The notes under the pieces were generated by a model. It had not been told where the DNA came from. It ran no database searches and worked only from the letters and a program-made list of their open reading frames with translations. Below are positions 32,999 to 43,792 of a DNA stretch of 64,000 nucleotides, piece after piece. This DNA is from Gilliamella bombicola (GTDB lineage Bacteria > Pseudomonadota > Gammaproteobacteria > Enterobacterales > Orbaceae): NCBI RefSeq assembly GCF_900094945.1, contig NZ_FMAQ01000009.1, positions 1 through 64,000 on the forward strand. Direction: 5' to 3'. Within the stretch, counting starts at the first letter, position 1, and every line of letters begins with the position of its first letter. Both the position numbers and the translations under genes were made by a program.

Positions 32999-35900
32999 TT
33001 AAATTCTACCACCAACCCCCTTAAACTTTTCAACCAATGCGGCGATTTTTTCAAAGACTCGGCTCTTTTTAATTAAATATTGAGGATTAAGTGGACTCAT
33101 TTTAGGTAGAATCTCGTTCAGCTCTGTGCCATTTTCAGTTGCATACTCTCGCTTTAACGACGAGGCAATATAGCGTTTTGTGGCTGCTTCGTTTAAATTT
33201 TCTTCTTCAATTAAGGTATTTAGTTCTACCTGTAACTCTTGCTGTGCATATAAGAAAAACGCATCAATAATCGAAGCTTTATCTGGAATAGCGTCAAGAT
33301 CGGTTTGTTTTATAAATTCGACAACTAGCTCCTCTTTAGCGCGATTTTCTAAACTTGATCGAATTAATCGCTGAGCATCTTCGACAATGTCTTGTTTGGT
33401 TTTTTCTTGCTTATTTTGTTCATAAATTAACTCAAGAATATAATCCAGATTGATCTCTTGCGATTTTAATAGATCAATTTCGAAAACCACATCATCCCAG
33501 TCAAATCTTTGCTGATCTTGTTGATTGGCTTCTTTTTCTCGGCGTAGCCAATCACGAATATCATTATAAGTTGAACGATAATTTTGAATGGCGCGATCAG
33601 TTGGTAGTTTAACAGCTTGCATTTTTTGCAGATCTTCATCAGTTACATAATGCTTGTTTTTAAACGCTAAAACCGCTTGCTCATCAGTCATATCTAATTG
33701 TTGGAAATCTTTTAATGCAACAAATTCATCATAATTTTGTAATATATTGTCAGCACGCAAGTACTCGCCAAATAATTTAACAAATGCTTTTTTATCTTTG
33801 TCGGTAATAATTTCGTCAGGATGTGGGAATTTATCTTGCAACTCGGTAACGATAGCTAAATATCCTTGGTGCAATTCGCCTGAATTTTTATCAGTAAATC
33901 CTTCCATGTATTCCTTAAAGCTTTTTTCTAACACCACTTCACGAGTATTACTTTTACCAAATGTTTTTATCGCATCAATGGTGGCTTGTTCTAAATCACG
34001 GAACGCCACAATATTGCCAAAGGTTTTAGTGGCATTATAGATACGATTGGTGCGTGAAAAGGCTTGAATTAATCCATGATATCGCAGGTTTTTATCGACA
34101 AATAACGTATTGAGCGTTGGTGCATCAAAGCCAGTTAAGAACATGCCAACGACAATTAATAGATCGACTTCTTGATTTTTGACTTTTAAAGACAGATCAC
34201 GATAATAGTTTTGAAATTGATCGCAACTGACATCAAAGTTAGTTTTAAACATCTGATTATAATCTGCTATCGCAGCAGCTAAAAACTCTTTAGCACTTTG
34301 ATTTAAGGCATCGGTTTCAAAACTTTCATCGGCAAAATTACCTTGTGCATCTTGTTCTTCATTAGCAGAATAAGAAAATATCGTGGCTATTTTTAACGGC
34401 TGATTTGCACCTTCTTGTAATTTTTTGAATGATTCATAATAAAGTTTAGCCGCATCTACACTACTCACTGCAAACATGGCATTGAACCCTTTACTTTTGC
34501 CCATTAATCGGTGGGTTTTTTGTTTAAAATTATTCAGAATATATTGTGTGATTTGCTCAATACGGTTTGGGTGGAGCAATGCTTTTTTATTTTCAGCAGC
34601 GCTAAGTTTTTCGAGATCTTGTTCTTGCTCTATCGATTTAAAATTAGGACGCACATCATTATAGTCGACTTTAAATTTTAGTACCTTTTCGTCACGAATT
34701 GCATCGGTTAATACATAAGCGTGCAGTTCACGGCCAAAAACATCCGCTGTGGTTTGCGTTCCGATTGCGTTAGTATGCATAATCGGCGTACCAGTAAAAC
34801 CAAATTGGTAATATTTTTTAAATTTACGCTTTAAGTTTTTTTGCGCTTCGCCAAACTGAGAGCGGTGCGCTTCGTCAAAAATAAATACCACATGTTTATC
34901 ATAGATTGCCAAACTATCGTCGCTTTTCATTAAGTTATTAAGCTTTTGAATCGTTGTGACAATAATTTTATTATCGGTTTTCTCAATATTGCGTTTAAGC
35001 CCTGCAGTACTATTTGAGCCATTGACACTATCTTTTGAAAATTTTTGATACTCTTTCATGGTTTGATAATCCAGATCTTTACGATCCACCACAAAAAAGA
35101 CTTTATCAATAAATTCTAATTCGGTTGCAAGGCGTGCCGTTTTAAAACTGGTTAATGTTTTGCCTGATCCTGTTGTGTGCCAAATAAAACCGCCACTTTG
35201 TAAGCTACTCCACTTTTTGGCATGATAAGCGCTAGTGATTTGCCACAATATACGCTCGGTGGCGGCAATTTGGTAAGGGCGCATAATTAACAATGTGTCA
35301 TTCACATCAAGCACCGAATAAGTCAGTAACACATTTAACAGCGTGCGACTGGCAAAAAAGGTGGTAGTAAAGTCTTTTAGATCTTTTATCGGTTCATTTT
35401 TAACATTTGCCCAATTCATTGTAAAATCAAAGCTGTTTTTATCGCGCTTAGTGGTGTTAGCAAAATAGCGCGTGTCAGTGCCATTTGAGATAACAAACAG
35501 TTGTAAATATTTAAACAGTGAATTGTCTTGATTAAAACTCTCTTTACTGTAGCGATGCACTTGATTAAAGGCTTCCCTAATGGCAATACCTCGCTTTTTT
35601 AATTCAACTTGAACAAGTGGCAAGCCATTCACCAAAATAGTCACATCATAACGATTTGCATAATTGCCAGTTTGCTGAAATTGATGGATAACTTGTAATT
35701 TATTATTGGTGACATCTTTTTTATCTAACAGCTTGATATTTTGGATATGACCATCATCAAAAACAAAATCATAAATATGATCGTGGTGGATTTTGCGACT
35801 TTTATCGATCATCGATTCATTGGGTTTATCTAAATACTCTAATACAAAACGTCGCCATTCATCATCGGTAAATTGCATTTTGTTTAGTGTTTGCAACTGC

Positions 35901-36100
35901 TCGCGAATATTGGCTAATAACTTTTCATGCGTATTTAAATTCGGTAAATATTCATAGCCTTGTCGAGTTAAATCATGAATAAATTCGTTTTCTAAATCCG
36001 TTTCAGTCTGATAAACAGCTGCTGTCTCTTCAAGTTTGTTGTAGTTATCTAAAATAATATAGCTATTGGTTTCGGCAATTGGTTTTGTATAAGTCGTCAT
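32999..36100 (-). CDS. hsdR: Type I restriction endonuclease subunit R (type IC, EcoR124-like)
   Basis: 1033 aa. The N-terminal nuclease core is [19 protein letters not shown] (D...ExK, near 150-168). Walker A HTTGSGKT is near 308 and the helicase DEAH box [12 protein letters not shown] follows; later helicase motifs end with [15 protein letters not shown] and AFSRTNRIY. Sequence style and length match EcoR124I. With HsdM and HsdS it forms the ATP-dependent translocating nuclease. Last gene of hsdM-hsdS-prrC-like-hsdR. Confidence 0.95.
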   Translation of the reverse strand: MTTYTKPIAETNSYIILDNYNKLEETAAVYQTETDLENEFIHDLTRQGYEYLPNLNTHEKLLANIREQLQTLNKMQFTDDEWRRFVLEYLDKPNESMIDKSRKIHHDHIYDFVFDDGHIQNIKLLDKKDVTNNKLQVIHQFQQTGNYANRYDVTILVNGLPLVQVELKKRGIAIREAFNQVHRYSKESFNQDNSLFKYLQLFVISNGTDTRYFANTTKRDKNSFDFTMNWANVKNEPIKDLKDFTTTFFASRTLLNVLLTYSVLDVNDTLLIMRPYQIAATERILWQITSAYHAKKWSSLQSGGFIWHTTGSGKTLTSFKTARLATELEFIDKVFFVVDRKDLDYQTMKEYQKFSKDSVNGSNSTAGLKRNIEKTDNKIIVTTIQKLNNLMKSDDSLAIYDKHVVFIFDEAHRSQFGEAQKNLKRKFKKYYQFGFTGTPIMHTNAIGTQTTADVFGRELHAYVLTDAIRDEKVLKFKVDYNDVRPNFKSIEQEQDLEKLSAAENKKALLHPNRIEQITQYILNNFKQKTHRLMGKSKGFNAMFAVSSVDAAKLYYESFKKLQEGANQPLKIATIFSYSANEEQDAQGNFADESFETDALNQSAKEFLAAAIADYNQMFKTNFDVSCDQFQNYYRDLSLKVKNQEVDLLIVVGMFLTGFDAPTLNTLFVDKNLRYHGLIQAFSRTNRIYNATKTFGNIVAFRDLEQATIDAIKTFGKSNTREVVLEKSFKEYMEGFTDKNSGELHQGYLAIVTELQDKFPHPDEIITDKDKKAFVKLFGEYLRADNILQNYDEFVALKDFQQLDMTDEQAVLAFKNKHYVTDEDLQKMQAVKLPTDRAIQNYRSTYNDIRDWLRREKEANQQDQQRFDWDDVVFEIDLLKSQEINLDYILELIYEQNKQEKTKQDIVEDAQRLIRSSLENRAKEELVVEFIKQTDLDAIPDKASIIDAFFLYAQQELQVELNTLIEEENLNEAATKRYIASSLKREYATENGTELNEILPKMSPLNPQYLIKKSRVFEKIAALVEKFKGVGGRI

Positions 36101-36112
36101 ATTCTATTCCAG

Positions 36113-37213
36113 CTATTTAAAATTATAATTTTTAAGTAAATGATTAAGTAAAAATGCAACAGTTTGCTTTTCAGGTTCAGAAGGTTCGGAAACCATTTCA
36201 TTAGATAAGGTTGAATGGCTGGTAAAATTGATAATCCGTGTTAAGTAAAGTTTTTTATCGCCAGGCAATAAGTCTGACCATTGCGGATAGCCTAAAAAAC
36301 TGGCGGTTTTTTCATATAAGTTACGTAATAGGGTAAAATGATATTTTTCAATTTTATTTTCCTTAACCGCTTCTTGCAGCAACTGTTTTAAATAAAGATG
36401 ATAGGAAAAACTACGGTTTGAATCGCCTTTTTTCTCTTCTAATGCAAATTTACCGTCCTCAAATCGTCTTAAAATATAACTATCTTTTGAAGTTAATTCA
36501 TTATAAAGCACATTATAAAACAGCGGGTTATGGGTCGTAATAATAAATTTAATGTCAGATTCACAGGATGTGATTAATTGGGCAATATCTACCGCCAATT
36601 GGATAAGGTGATTTTCGTCCAATGAACTGACGGGATCATCAATAAAAATATAGCGTAAATGGTCAAATTCATTAGTCGAGCGTTCGCTTTTGTCAGTAAT
36701 ATTGCGCTCTGCGATAACTAAGTTAATCAGTGTAAAAAAAATGCTCCAAATTAAATTGTTTTCTTCGCCTTTAGAAATTTTAATATTATCAATACGCTGA
36801 TCATTATCCCCAGCTAGCGAAAAAGTAATAGCAGAAAAATCCTCATTGAAATGTGGCTGTAATCTTTGATGGGTATAGGATTGAAAGTAACGAACAATAT
36901 TTTGGTCTTGTCCTTGATCTTTTAAAATCCAGTCAGTAAATGAGTTAGGTTGTATGATTAATTGATGTTCACCCTCTTGGTGTTTATCATTATTCCAAGC
37001 AAATAAATCCTCAGTAAAGGCGTTATAGTACAGGATATTGTGCCTTGTTAAGGCGGCATTATTCTCTTTATCATCTTTACGTTGCGATATAATTAAATTC
37101 TTAAAGGTTTGAGATAAACGTGTTTTACCAGTGCCGTTAAAGGCATAGATTAATTGGACTTTTCTATTGTTTTTATCCAGCTTTTCAGCAATATTCCTTA
37201 ATGTGGTATTCAT
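36113..37213 (-). CDS. prrC: PrrC-like anticodon nuclease (ABC ATPase + ACNase triad)
   Basis: 366 aa. ABC-ATPase parts: Walker A AFNGTGKT (K30), signature ISKGEEN, Walker B/D-loop YIFIDDPVSSLDENH, H-loop ITTHNP. The C-terminal part has R297-x3-E301 and H333, 32 residues after E301. This equals the spacing of the PrrC anticodon-nuclease triad (Arg320, Glu324, His356, from the literature). In E. coli prrC also lies between hsdS and hsdR of a type IC system, where the enzyme is kept silent and cuts tRNA-Lys when a phage disables restriction. Gaps to hsdS (20 bp) and hsdR (12 bp) show one operon. The target tRNA is unknown. Confidence 0.75.
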   Translation of the reverse strand: MNTTLRNIAEKLDKNNRKVQLIYAFNGTGKTRLSQTFKNLIISQRKDDKENNAALTRHNILYYNAFTEDLFAWNNDKHQEGEHQLIIQPNSFTDWILKDQGQDQNIVRYFQSYTHQRLQPHFNEDFSAITFSLAGDNDQRIDNIKISKGEENNLIWSIFFTLINLVIAERNITDKSERSTNEFDHLRYIFIDDPVSSLDENHLIQLAVDIAQLITSCESDIKFIITTHNPLFYNVLYNELTSKDSYILRRFEDGKFALEEKKGDSNRSFSYHLYLKQLLQEAVKENKIEKYHFTLLRNLYEKTASFLGYPQWSDLLPGDKKLYLTRIINFTSHSTLSNEMVSEPSEPEKQTVAFLLNHLLKNYNFK

Positions 37214-37233
37214 CTTTTTATAACTCTATCTTA

Positions 37234-38427
37234 TTATTCTTGCACTTTCGGAAAGTCTAATAATAAATTCCGATAATATTCATATTGTTTTTGGCGTAAT
37301 GCAATCTCACGCGGTAAACCTTCGGTGATTGAGTTGGTAAGCGCATCGAATGTATCTAAGATTTCGACAATACGAGCTTGTTCCTTGAGTGGGGGAATGG
37401 GGATTTTGAAAGTTAAAAACTTCTCAGATTGAATGCGAATAACCTTAGTACCATTAGCATATTTTTCTTTAAATTTTTGAAAATGGGTTGTTTGTAAAAG
37501 ATATGTTAAATATTTCGTATTAACTAAATTATTAGGTCTGAATGCATACATATCTCCAGAAAAAACAATTTCTCCACCAAGCCATCCTAAAGGAGTCATC
37601 ACATCTTTAACATTTTCACTTGTTCCTGCAAGTAAAATATCGCCATATTTAGCTTTTTTTAATTTTTTTGCTAATTCAGCTGAAACAAATGATTTAGTTT
37701 CAGTAGCAAAAGTTCCATAGTAAGTATAAATTTGCCCATAATGAATGGCAGGCACGCCAGTTTCGGTAAAGTCTTTTTTTTGTAATCCATTACCTCGAAT
37801 TAATTGACCGACTTCGCCTAATGTTTTCCACTCAACCTCATCCTCTTTAAAGGTCAACAATTTATCACGATAATAGTTGTATTGTTTTTTTCGTGTAGTA
37901 AGCTCTGCTTTGAGTTCTGCTGTGAGCTTTGCAGTGAGGGCTGTGAATGTGTCTAAAATACGGACTATTTCGGTTTGAACGAAGGTAGGGGGAATAGGTA
38001 TTCGAATTTTTTCTACTTGATTACTCATAAGTTTGGGATTTCCCATTCCTGAATAAACATGTTTTTTGGTTTCAATTGACAGCCAATAAAATAAAAATTT
38101 GTAATTTAATTTAGAAGAATTATTAAGTTTAATTAATCCACTTACGTTAGTAATTGAAAATTTTCCTTTTCGGTAAAAGACAGTACCAGCATTTGCTCCA
38201 TCAGTGGTCCAATTAACGAATTCTCCGTCAAAGTCAAAAGTGTTTATTTTACCAATTTCTCCATTTTTTGCTGTTTGAGAGCTGTATACTGGATAATAAC
38301 CTATATTTTTAGCCAGATCTTCTTTTGATATTACACGCCCACGTCTTAATTCAGCCACTTCCCCCAGTGTCTTCCACTCAACTTCAACACCTTTCAGCAA
38401 CTCAGTTATATTACTATTCTTAATCAT
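37234..38427 (-). CDS. hsdS: Type I restriction specificity subunit S
   Basis: 397 aa with two target-recognition domains. Each begins with the same phrase VEWKTLGEV (near 15 and 199) and ends with an RILDTF / EILDTF coiled-coil entry. Between them lies [13 protein letters not shown] (about 160-178), three tetrads like the TAEL repeats of EcoR124-type S subunits, whose number sets the spacer length of the bipartite DNA target. It overlaps hsdM by 4 bp (ATGA). Confidence 0.93.
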   Translation of the reverse strand: MIKNSNITELLKGVEVEWKTLGEVAELRRGRVISKEDLAKNIGYYPVYSSQTAKNGEIGKINTFDFDGEFVNWTTDGANAGTVFYRKGKFSITNVSGLIKLNNSSKLNYKFLFYWLSIETKKHVYSGMGNPKLMSNQVEKIRIPIPPTFVQTEIVRILDTFTALTAKLTAELKAELTTRKKQYNYYRDKLLTFKEDEVEWKTLGEVGQLIRGNGLQKKDFTETGVPAIHYGQIYTYYGTFATETKSFVSAELAKKLKKAKYGDILLAGTSENVKDVMTPLGWLGGEIVFSGDMYAFRPNNLVNTKYLTYLLQTTHFQKFKEKYANGTKVIRIQSEKFLTFKIPIPPLKEQARIVEILDTFDALTNSITEGLPREIALRQKQYEYYRNLLLDFPKVQE

Positions 38428-39989
38428 CCCTCAATCTCCGCCACAATTGCATCGATTTGGCAACGTAAGCTATCAATTTTAGCTACCGTATCTTTTATTT
38501 CGGCATTAAGCTTGGTGATATCAATCACTTCACGGGTATCTTCGGCTTCAACATACGAACTGACTGATAGATTATAGTCATTTTGTGCAATGGTTTGATT
38601 ATCGACCGATTTAGCAAAATATTCGATATCTTGCTTGCTATCAAATACTTGCATAATTTCTTGAATATGATCCTCAGTGAGGACATTATTATTAGTCTCT
38701 TTTTTAAACAGTTTGCTGGCATCAATAAATTGTGTCGTTTTGACGGTTTTATTTTTAGCAAGCACCAAAATATTAACCGCAATCGATGTTCCATAAAATA
38801 AATTTGGTGCCAGTGAGATTACGGTTTCAACAAAATCATTATCGACCAAATATTTGCGAATTTTTTGTTCTGCACCACCACGATAAAATATCCCTGGGAA
38901 GGTAACAATCGCAGCTCGCCCGCACTCGGACAGATAACTTAGTGCGTGCATAATAAAGGCAAAATCGGCTTTCGATTTTGGTGCTAGCACGCCAGCAGGT
39001 GCATATCGCTCATCATTAATTAATGTTGGATCGTCACTGCCAATCCATTTAATTGAATAGGGTGGATTAGAAACGATTGCATCAAATGGTTTTTCGTCGC
39101 CAAACTTTGGATTAAGTAACGTGTCGCCTAAAGCAATTTCGAATTTATCATAGTTGATATTGTGTAAAAACATATTCATTCGAGCAAGGTTATAGGTGGT
39201 ATGATTAATCTCTTGACCGAAGAATCCATCCTCAATGATATGTTCATCAAACTGTTTTTTCGCTTGTAACAATAAAGAACCCGAACCTGCCGCTGGGTCA
39301 TAGATTTTATTGACCTTTGTTTGCTTGTGTAAGGCTAATTGTGAGATCAATTTCGACACATTTGGTGGCGTAAAAAATTCACCACCAGATTTACCGGCAT
39401 TCGAGGCATAATTAGAGATCAAAAACTCATAAGCATCGCCAAACAGATCGATTTGATTGTCGGCAAAATCACCAAAATCGAGTTCGGCAACACCATTAAG
39501 TACCGCCGCTAACCGTTTGTTTTTATCGGCAACAGTATTACCTAATCGGTTACTGGTGGTATCAAAATCGGCAAATAATCCTTTAATATCGCTTTCTGAC
39601 GGGTAACCATTAGCTGAGCTTTCAATCGCATTAAAAATATTGGCCAAATCAGTATTTAAACTTGAATTGGTGTTGGCTTGAGCTACAATTTTACAAAATA
39701 ATTGGCTAGGATAAATAAAATAGCCTTTGGTTTTTATTGCGTCTTTTTTAATTTCATCGGTAATGACATCATCGGATAATGTGCTGTAATCGATACCTTC
39801 TTCACCACCTTCAATATAATTAGCAAAATTTTCACTAATAAATCGGTAAAATAATGAACCTAAAACATATTGCTTAAAATCCCAACCATCGACAGCACCG
39901 CGAACCTCGTCGGCAATTTTCCATATTTGGCGTTGTAGTTGATCGCGTTGTTGCGTTCCGGTCATTGATTGGGCGTTATTAGAAGTCAT
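38424..39989 (-). CDS. hsdM: Type I restriction-modification methyltransferase M
   Basis: 521 aa (EcoR124 HsdM 520). The AdoMet motif [12 protein letters not shown] is near residue 235 and catalytic NPPY (SNPPYSIKW) near 308, indicating N6-adenine methylation. The N-terminal helical region starts [20 protein letters not shown]. First gene of the hsd operon; makes M2S methylase with hsdS. Confidence 0.96.
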   Translation of the reverse strand: MTSNNAQSMTGTQQRDQLQRQIWKIADEVRGAVDGWDFKQYVLGSLFYRFISENFANYIEGGEEGIDYSTLSDDVITDEIKKDAIKTKGYFIYPSQLFCKIVAQANTNSSLNTDLANIFNAIESSANGYPSESDIKGLFADFDTTSNRLGNTVADKNKRLAAVLNGVAELDFGDFADNQIDLFGDAYEFLISNYASNAGKSGGEFFTPPNVSKLISQLALHKQTKVNKIYDPAAGSGSLLLQAKKQFDEHIIEDGFFGQEINHTTYNLARMNMFLHNINYDKFEIALGDTLLNPKFGDEKPFDAIVSNPPYSIKWIGSDDPTLINDERYAPAGVLAPKSKADFAFIMHALSYLSECGRAAIVTFPGIFYRGGAEQKIRKYLVDNDFVETVISLAPNLFYGTSIAVNILVLAKNKTVKTTQFIDASKLFKKETNNNVLTEDHIQEIMQVFDSKQDIEYFAKSVDNQTIAQNDYNLSVSSYVEAEDTREVIDITKLNAEIKDTVAKIDSLRCQIDAIVAEIEG

Positions 39990-40328
39990 ATTTTCAAAAT
40001 TCCTAAATAAAAAATAGGTATTGCCTAATTAGAAAGTAACTGATTTTTACTTCCTTATTAGTCATTTTATCGCTAACTGTTATAGGTGCTATATCATAGC
40101 TGATTTGTTGTTAATTTTCTATCTGCGAGCTTTTATTTGCTTTATTAAGGATGATAAATCCAACCCTAATTATTTTCTCATTTTTCATATATCAGAAAAA
40201 TTGAACTGGTCGCGCTTCTTCATTCTATTGTTGCTTGAAAGTTGTTGATGAACATCATTCAATATCTTTTTTGAGTTTTAGGTTTGGGTAGTACTAAGTC
40301 ATGACACAGTCAAAAAACTAAAAAACAG

Positions 40329-40460
40329 AACCCTTTTTTTTGCCATATTTTAAAAATAAATAAAATCAAATAATTAAAAACTCACTTCAAAAAAGGGTTT
40401 TTAAAACCTAAATAGCTATTTGCCTTTTTACATACAATATTGATAGTATATTAACTTCTA
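40329..40460 (+). promoter_or_regulatory. CRISPR leader relic near hsd
   Basis: AACCCTTTTTTTT (40329-40341) and AAAAAAGGGTTT (40389-40400) with an AATAAATAAAATCAAAT core correspond to the leaders at 231-476 and 55476-55720, ending in ACTTCTA directly before a repeat. More diverged than those two are from each other. Confidence 0.6.
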
Positions 40461-40488
40461 GTTCACTGCCGTGTAGGCAGTTTTAATT
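40461..40488 (+). CRISPR. Single I-F-type CRISPR repeat, no spacer
   Basis: GTTCACTGCCGTGTAGGCAG followed by TTTTAATT. The first 20 bases are nearly the canonical type I-F repeat (stem CTGCC/GGCAG). The 3' end decays to TTTTAATT, just as the terminal repeats of the two mini-arrays decay to TTTAATT. So the locus is a leader plus terminal repeat with no spacer. No second repeat is seen within 300 bp and no cas gene is nearby. Confidence 0.65.
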
Positions 40489-40843
40489 CATCACGAAACG
40501 GTATAGAATCCTGAATATTTTTTACAAAAATATAGCCTAAAACGTAACAGTTGTGTAAATACTTCATAATGAGCATACAACTTAATAAATAATTACGCTG
40601 CTTGTTTTTGTGCTGTATATGCAATGGGAATTATGTTAGTTGATGTTTCATGAGGTCTTTTGGGGGTATCAATGGTTGGATAGCAACTGGTCATATACGT
40701 TTAGCCAAATCAATAATGACGGTTATTTTTTCTAGGGTATTATCGCCATAGCACTTGTTGATGATACGGCGATAATTTTGTTTTATGTATATTCATTACA
40801 GTCGTTTTTTTACTACTGTAACCGAAGCAAGTAATTTCTACCA
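40489..40843. other. Non-coding or decayed stretch
   Basis: No intact gene. On the minus strand, a stop-interrupted run of codons (about 40555-40800, including YRRIINKCYGDN and LEKITVIIDLAKRI) could be a decayed coding sequence, but I cannot name it. Confidence 0.3.
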
Positions 40844-41941
40844 TTAAATTAATAAGGTATTTTTAATATCTTCGATCGTTTTTGTGCCAGCTAATTGCAT
40901 GGTAATAGACAGTTCTTTGTTAAGATGATCAAAGACTGATTTTACTCCCTCAGCTCCACCTAAATTCAGACCATAAAGAATAGGGCGTCCAATAGCAACA
41001 AGATCAGCGCCACTTGCCAATGCTTTAAATACATGTTCGCCACGTCGTACACCGCTGTCAAAAATGATTGGAACACGTTTGGCAACAGTAGCTGCAATAC
41101 TAGGCAATACCTCAAATGAAGCGGGAGCGCCATCTAATTGTCGCCCACCATGATTTGATATCCAAATCCCATCAGCTCCGGCAGATATTGCAATTGATGC
41201 ATCTTCAGGTGATTGAATTCCTTTTACAATAACAGGTAAATTTGCCATATCTTTAATTTTTTGAATATCAGAAGGAACGATACCTTGTTTGGCTGCGGCA
41301 TAAATTTCGCTAATGCCTTTACCTGAACCATCGCCATTGCCGTTTGATTGACTGTAAGCACTGAGATTTTTCATAGGGAGTGGAAATTGAAATTTATTAA
41401 CGATATCCTCTTCGCGATAACCGCCTAACGTTGAATCAACTGTTAGAATGATTGCTTTTGTGCCTGCTTTAACGGCTTTATCGATAATAAAACGGTTAAA
41501 ATCATCATCTTTACTCATATAGAGTTGAAAAAAATACGGTACATTGGGTGCAGCATTGGCGGCATCTTCAATAGATGTATTGGCATAAGTACTAATACAG
41601 AAAATAGATCCCGCAGCAGCGACGCCTTTAGCAGTGTCCTTTTCGCCTTGTTCATGAGCCAATCCTTGCGCAGCTGACGGTGCTTGAATAATGGGTGTTT
41701 TTAAGGGGATATCCCACAATTTTGTTGATAAATCTGCGTGATCAATACCTTGTAATACACGAGGAATAATTTTTTTGCGATTAAACGATAAGGTATTTTC
41801 TCGCATTGTCCATTCGTCTTCGGCACCACCACGGATATAACCAAACGCCCCAGCTTCCATTCTTGCTTTAACTAATGCTTCTAAGGAAGCAATATTAACG
41901 ATCTCTATAGCGTGTTCTTCATTACTTGTATGGTATGACAT
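40844..41941 (-). CDS. FMN-dependent L-lactate oxidase-like protein
   Basis: 365 aa alpha-hydroxy-acid oxidase barrel. It shows FGYIRGGAEDEWTMRENTLSF near the start, the catalytic His in SNHGGRQLDGAPA, and the phosphate-binding FDSGVRRGEHVFKALASGAD and IGRP ends. The overall style is that of lactate oxidases of lactic acid bacteria (lactate + O2 to pyruvate + H2O2), not the membrane-linked LldD. It stands alone beside the hsd/CRISPR-leader segment, so lateral acquisition is plausible but not proved. Confidence 0.8.
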   Translation of the reverse strand: MSYHTSNEEHAIEIVNIASLEALVKARMEAGAFGYIRGGAEDEWTMRENTLSFNRKKIIPRVLQGIDHADLSTKLWDIPLKTPIIQAPSAAQGLAHEQGEKDTAKGVAAAGSIFCISTYANTSIEDAANAAPNVPYFFQLYMSKDDDFNRFIIDKAVKAGTKAIILTVDSTLGGYREEDIVNKFQFPLPMKNLSAYSQSNGNGDGSGKGISEIYAAAKQGIVPSDIQKIKDMANLPVIVKGIQSPEDASIAISAGADGIWISNHGGRQLDGAPASFEVLPSIAATVAKRVPIIFDSGVRRGEHVFKALASGADLVAIGRPILYGLNLGGAEGVKSVFDHLNKELSITMQLAGTKTIEDIKNTLLI

Positions 41942-42254
41942 GATTCGCTCCTAATTATGAGAGTTAATACAACAGTATGGTTATATCACAGCTATTTTTT
42001 ATTTAAAATTAAATAAAAATCATTTTTGACAAAATAGCACTTTTTTATATTCATCTTTGTAGGCGCTTGGTTAAGTACAGATCATAGCCTGAAATATAAA
42101 GAAAATAGCAATGCAGTTATTTGGATTTTTTAATTTGCTGTAAAGGGATTCAATAAAAAGCTTATTTTTTGCTAAACAAAAAAATAAACCTCGATATTAT
42201 TCGAGGTTTTTTAATAATTATATATTAGCCATTGTATATTCAAATACTAATAGC
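41942..42254. other. Intergenic region with a terminator, no gene
   Basis: 313 bp. It should contain the promoter for the lactate oxidase (minus strand) and, at 42187-42208, the terminator of rph-pyrE. No further gene seen. Confidence 0.5.
42187..42208 (-). terminator. Terminator of rph-pyrE
   Basis: AACCTCGA (42187-42194) pairs with TCGAGGTT (42201-42208). T-rich tracts are on both sides, so it can act in both directions. Confidence 0.8.
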
Positions 42255-42902
42255 TTATTTTATCCCATATTCAGCCCGATAAGCCTCAACTTGTACTACT
42301 TGATCTTTTCGAGCTGGATCTTGGTAAAGGTATTGGATCAAATCATCAAGCGTAATAATTGAAATAACATCACAATGATAGGTTTGTTTAATTTCTTGAA
42401 TTGCAGATAGTTCACCACGACCTTTTTCTTGACGGTCTAGGCAGATGAGTACACCAGCGAGTTTTGATTGATTATCTTCTAATATTTTCATCGATTCACG
42501 AATTGCGGTACCGGCGGTAATAACATCATCAACCAGCATAACGCGTTGCTGATAGATAGAACTACCTACTAAGTTACCCCCTTCACCATGGTCTTTGGCT
42601 TCTTTGCGGTTAAAGCAATAAGGCACATCGATATTATGATGTTCAGAGAGTGCAACAACGGTTGATGAAACAATAGGAATACCTTTATAAGCTGGACCAA
42701 AAATAACATCGTATTCTAAGTTGGCATCCATGAGTGCTGCAGCATAAAAACGACCTAATAAAGCCAGATCTTTACCGGTATTAAACAATCCTGCATTAAA
42801 AAAGTAGGGGCTTTTGCGTCCTGATTTTAAGGTAAATTCACCAAATTTTAATGCTTGTCTATTTAAAGCAAATTCAATAAATTCACTTTTATATGATTTC
42901 AT
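42255..42902 (-). CDS. pyrE: Orotate phosphoribosyltransferase
   Basis: 215 aa (E. coli 213). The PRPP-binding motif [17 protein letters not shown] is near residue 120. Conserved start [22 protein letters not shown]. Converts orotate and PRPP to OMP in UMP synthesis. It is 13 bp after rph, the usual rph-pyrE operon. Confidence 0.96.
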   Translation of the reverse strand: MKSYKSEFIEFALNRQALKFGEFTLKSGRKSPYFFNAGLFNTGKDLALLGRFYAAALMDANLEYDVIFGPAYKGIPIVSSTVVALSEHHNIDVPYCFNRKEAKDHGEGGNLVGSSIYQQRVMLVDDVITAGTAIRESMKILEDNQSKLAGVLICLDRQEKGRGELSAIQEIKQTYHCDVISIITLDDLIQYLYQDPARKDQVVQVEAYRAEYGIK

Positions 42903-42915
42903 CGATTTTCTCCAA

Positions 42916-43632
42916 TTAATCTTTTAAGGACTGTTTTTGTGCATCAATAATTGTTGCAATGCCATTTTTTGCTAATTCTAACAGTTTTAATAATTCGTCA
43001 TGACTAAATGGTTCGCCTTCGGCAGTGCCTTGCACTTCAATCATACGACCATCATCTGTCATAACAACATTCATATCGGTTTCTGCGTTTGAATCTTCTA
43101 TATATTCCAAATCACAAAGCGCTTCACCCTCAACAATACCAACAGATACTGCGGCCACTAATGATTTAATTGGGTTTTGTTTGATTTTTCCATTGGCTAG
43201 CATTTGGTTGATAGCATCATTTAAAGCAACACAAGCGCCAGTAATTGATGCGGTTCGAGTACCACCATCGGCTTGAATGACATCACAATCTAACGTGATG
43301 GTGTATTCGCCTAATAATTTAAGGTCAATCATGGCACGTAGTGAACGGGCAATAAGGCGTTGAATTTCCATAGTGCGACCAGTTTGTTTGCCTTTAGCTG
43401 CTTCGCGCTGGGTACGTGAATTGGTTGCACGCGGTAACATGCCATATTCAGCGGTTACCCACCCTTGGCCTTGTCCTTTTAAAAAGCGAGGAACCCCTTC
43501 GTCAACAGTGGCATTACAAAGTACTTTGGTTTCACCAAATTCGACTAATACAGAACCTTCTGCATGCTTAGTATAATGACGGGTTATTTTGATTGGGCGG
43601 ACTTGTTCCGCAGATCGACCAGACGGGCGCAT
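42916..43632 (-). CDS. rph: Ribonuclease PH
   Basis: 238 aa, full length. [20 protein letters not shown] and the [18 protein letters not shown] phosphate-site region are diagnostic. A phosphorolytic 3' exonuclease that trims tRNA ends. Divergent from yicC, as in E. coli. Confidence 0.96.
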   Translation of the reverse strand: MRPSGRSAEQVRPIKITRHYTKHAEGSVLVEFGETKVLCNATVDEGVPRFLKGQGQGWVTAEYGMLPRATNSRTQREAAKGKQTGRTMEIQRLIARSLRAMIDLKLLGEYTITLDCDVIQADGGTRTASITGACVALNDAINQMLANGKIKQNPIKSLVAAVSVGIVEGEALCDLEYIEDSNAETDMNVVMTDDGRMIEVQGTAEGEPFSHDELLKLLELAKNGIATIIDAQKQSLKD

Positions 43633-43792
43633 GCAATTCTCCAGCAGTTTTAATTAAAAATTATCGTTTTGAGTTAATCATTTAGGAGGACATCAACAAG
43701 ATTTAAGCGATGTTTAGCCTAAGCTAAGAGCGCATTATACAGAATTTATGATACAATGCCCAGTAAGTTTTTTACAATTTTAGGATTTTATT

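Noticed and set aside
40489-40843. Possible remnant of a cas gene next to the lone CRISPR repeat
   Set aside because: The stop-interrupted codon runs on the minus strand show no Cas motif that I can recognise.
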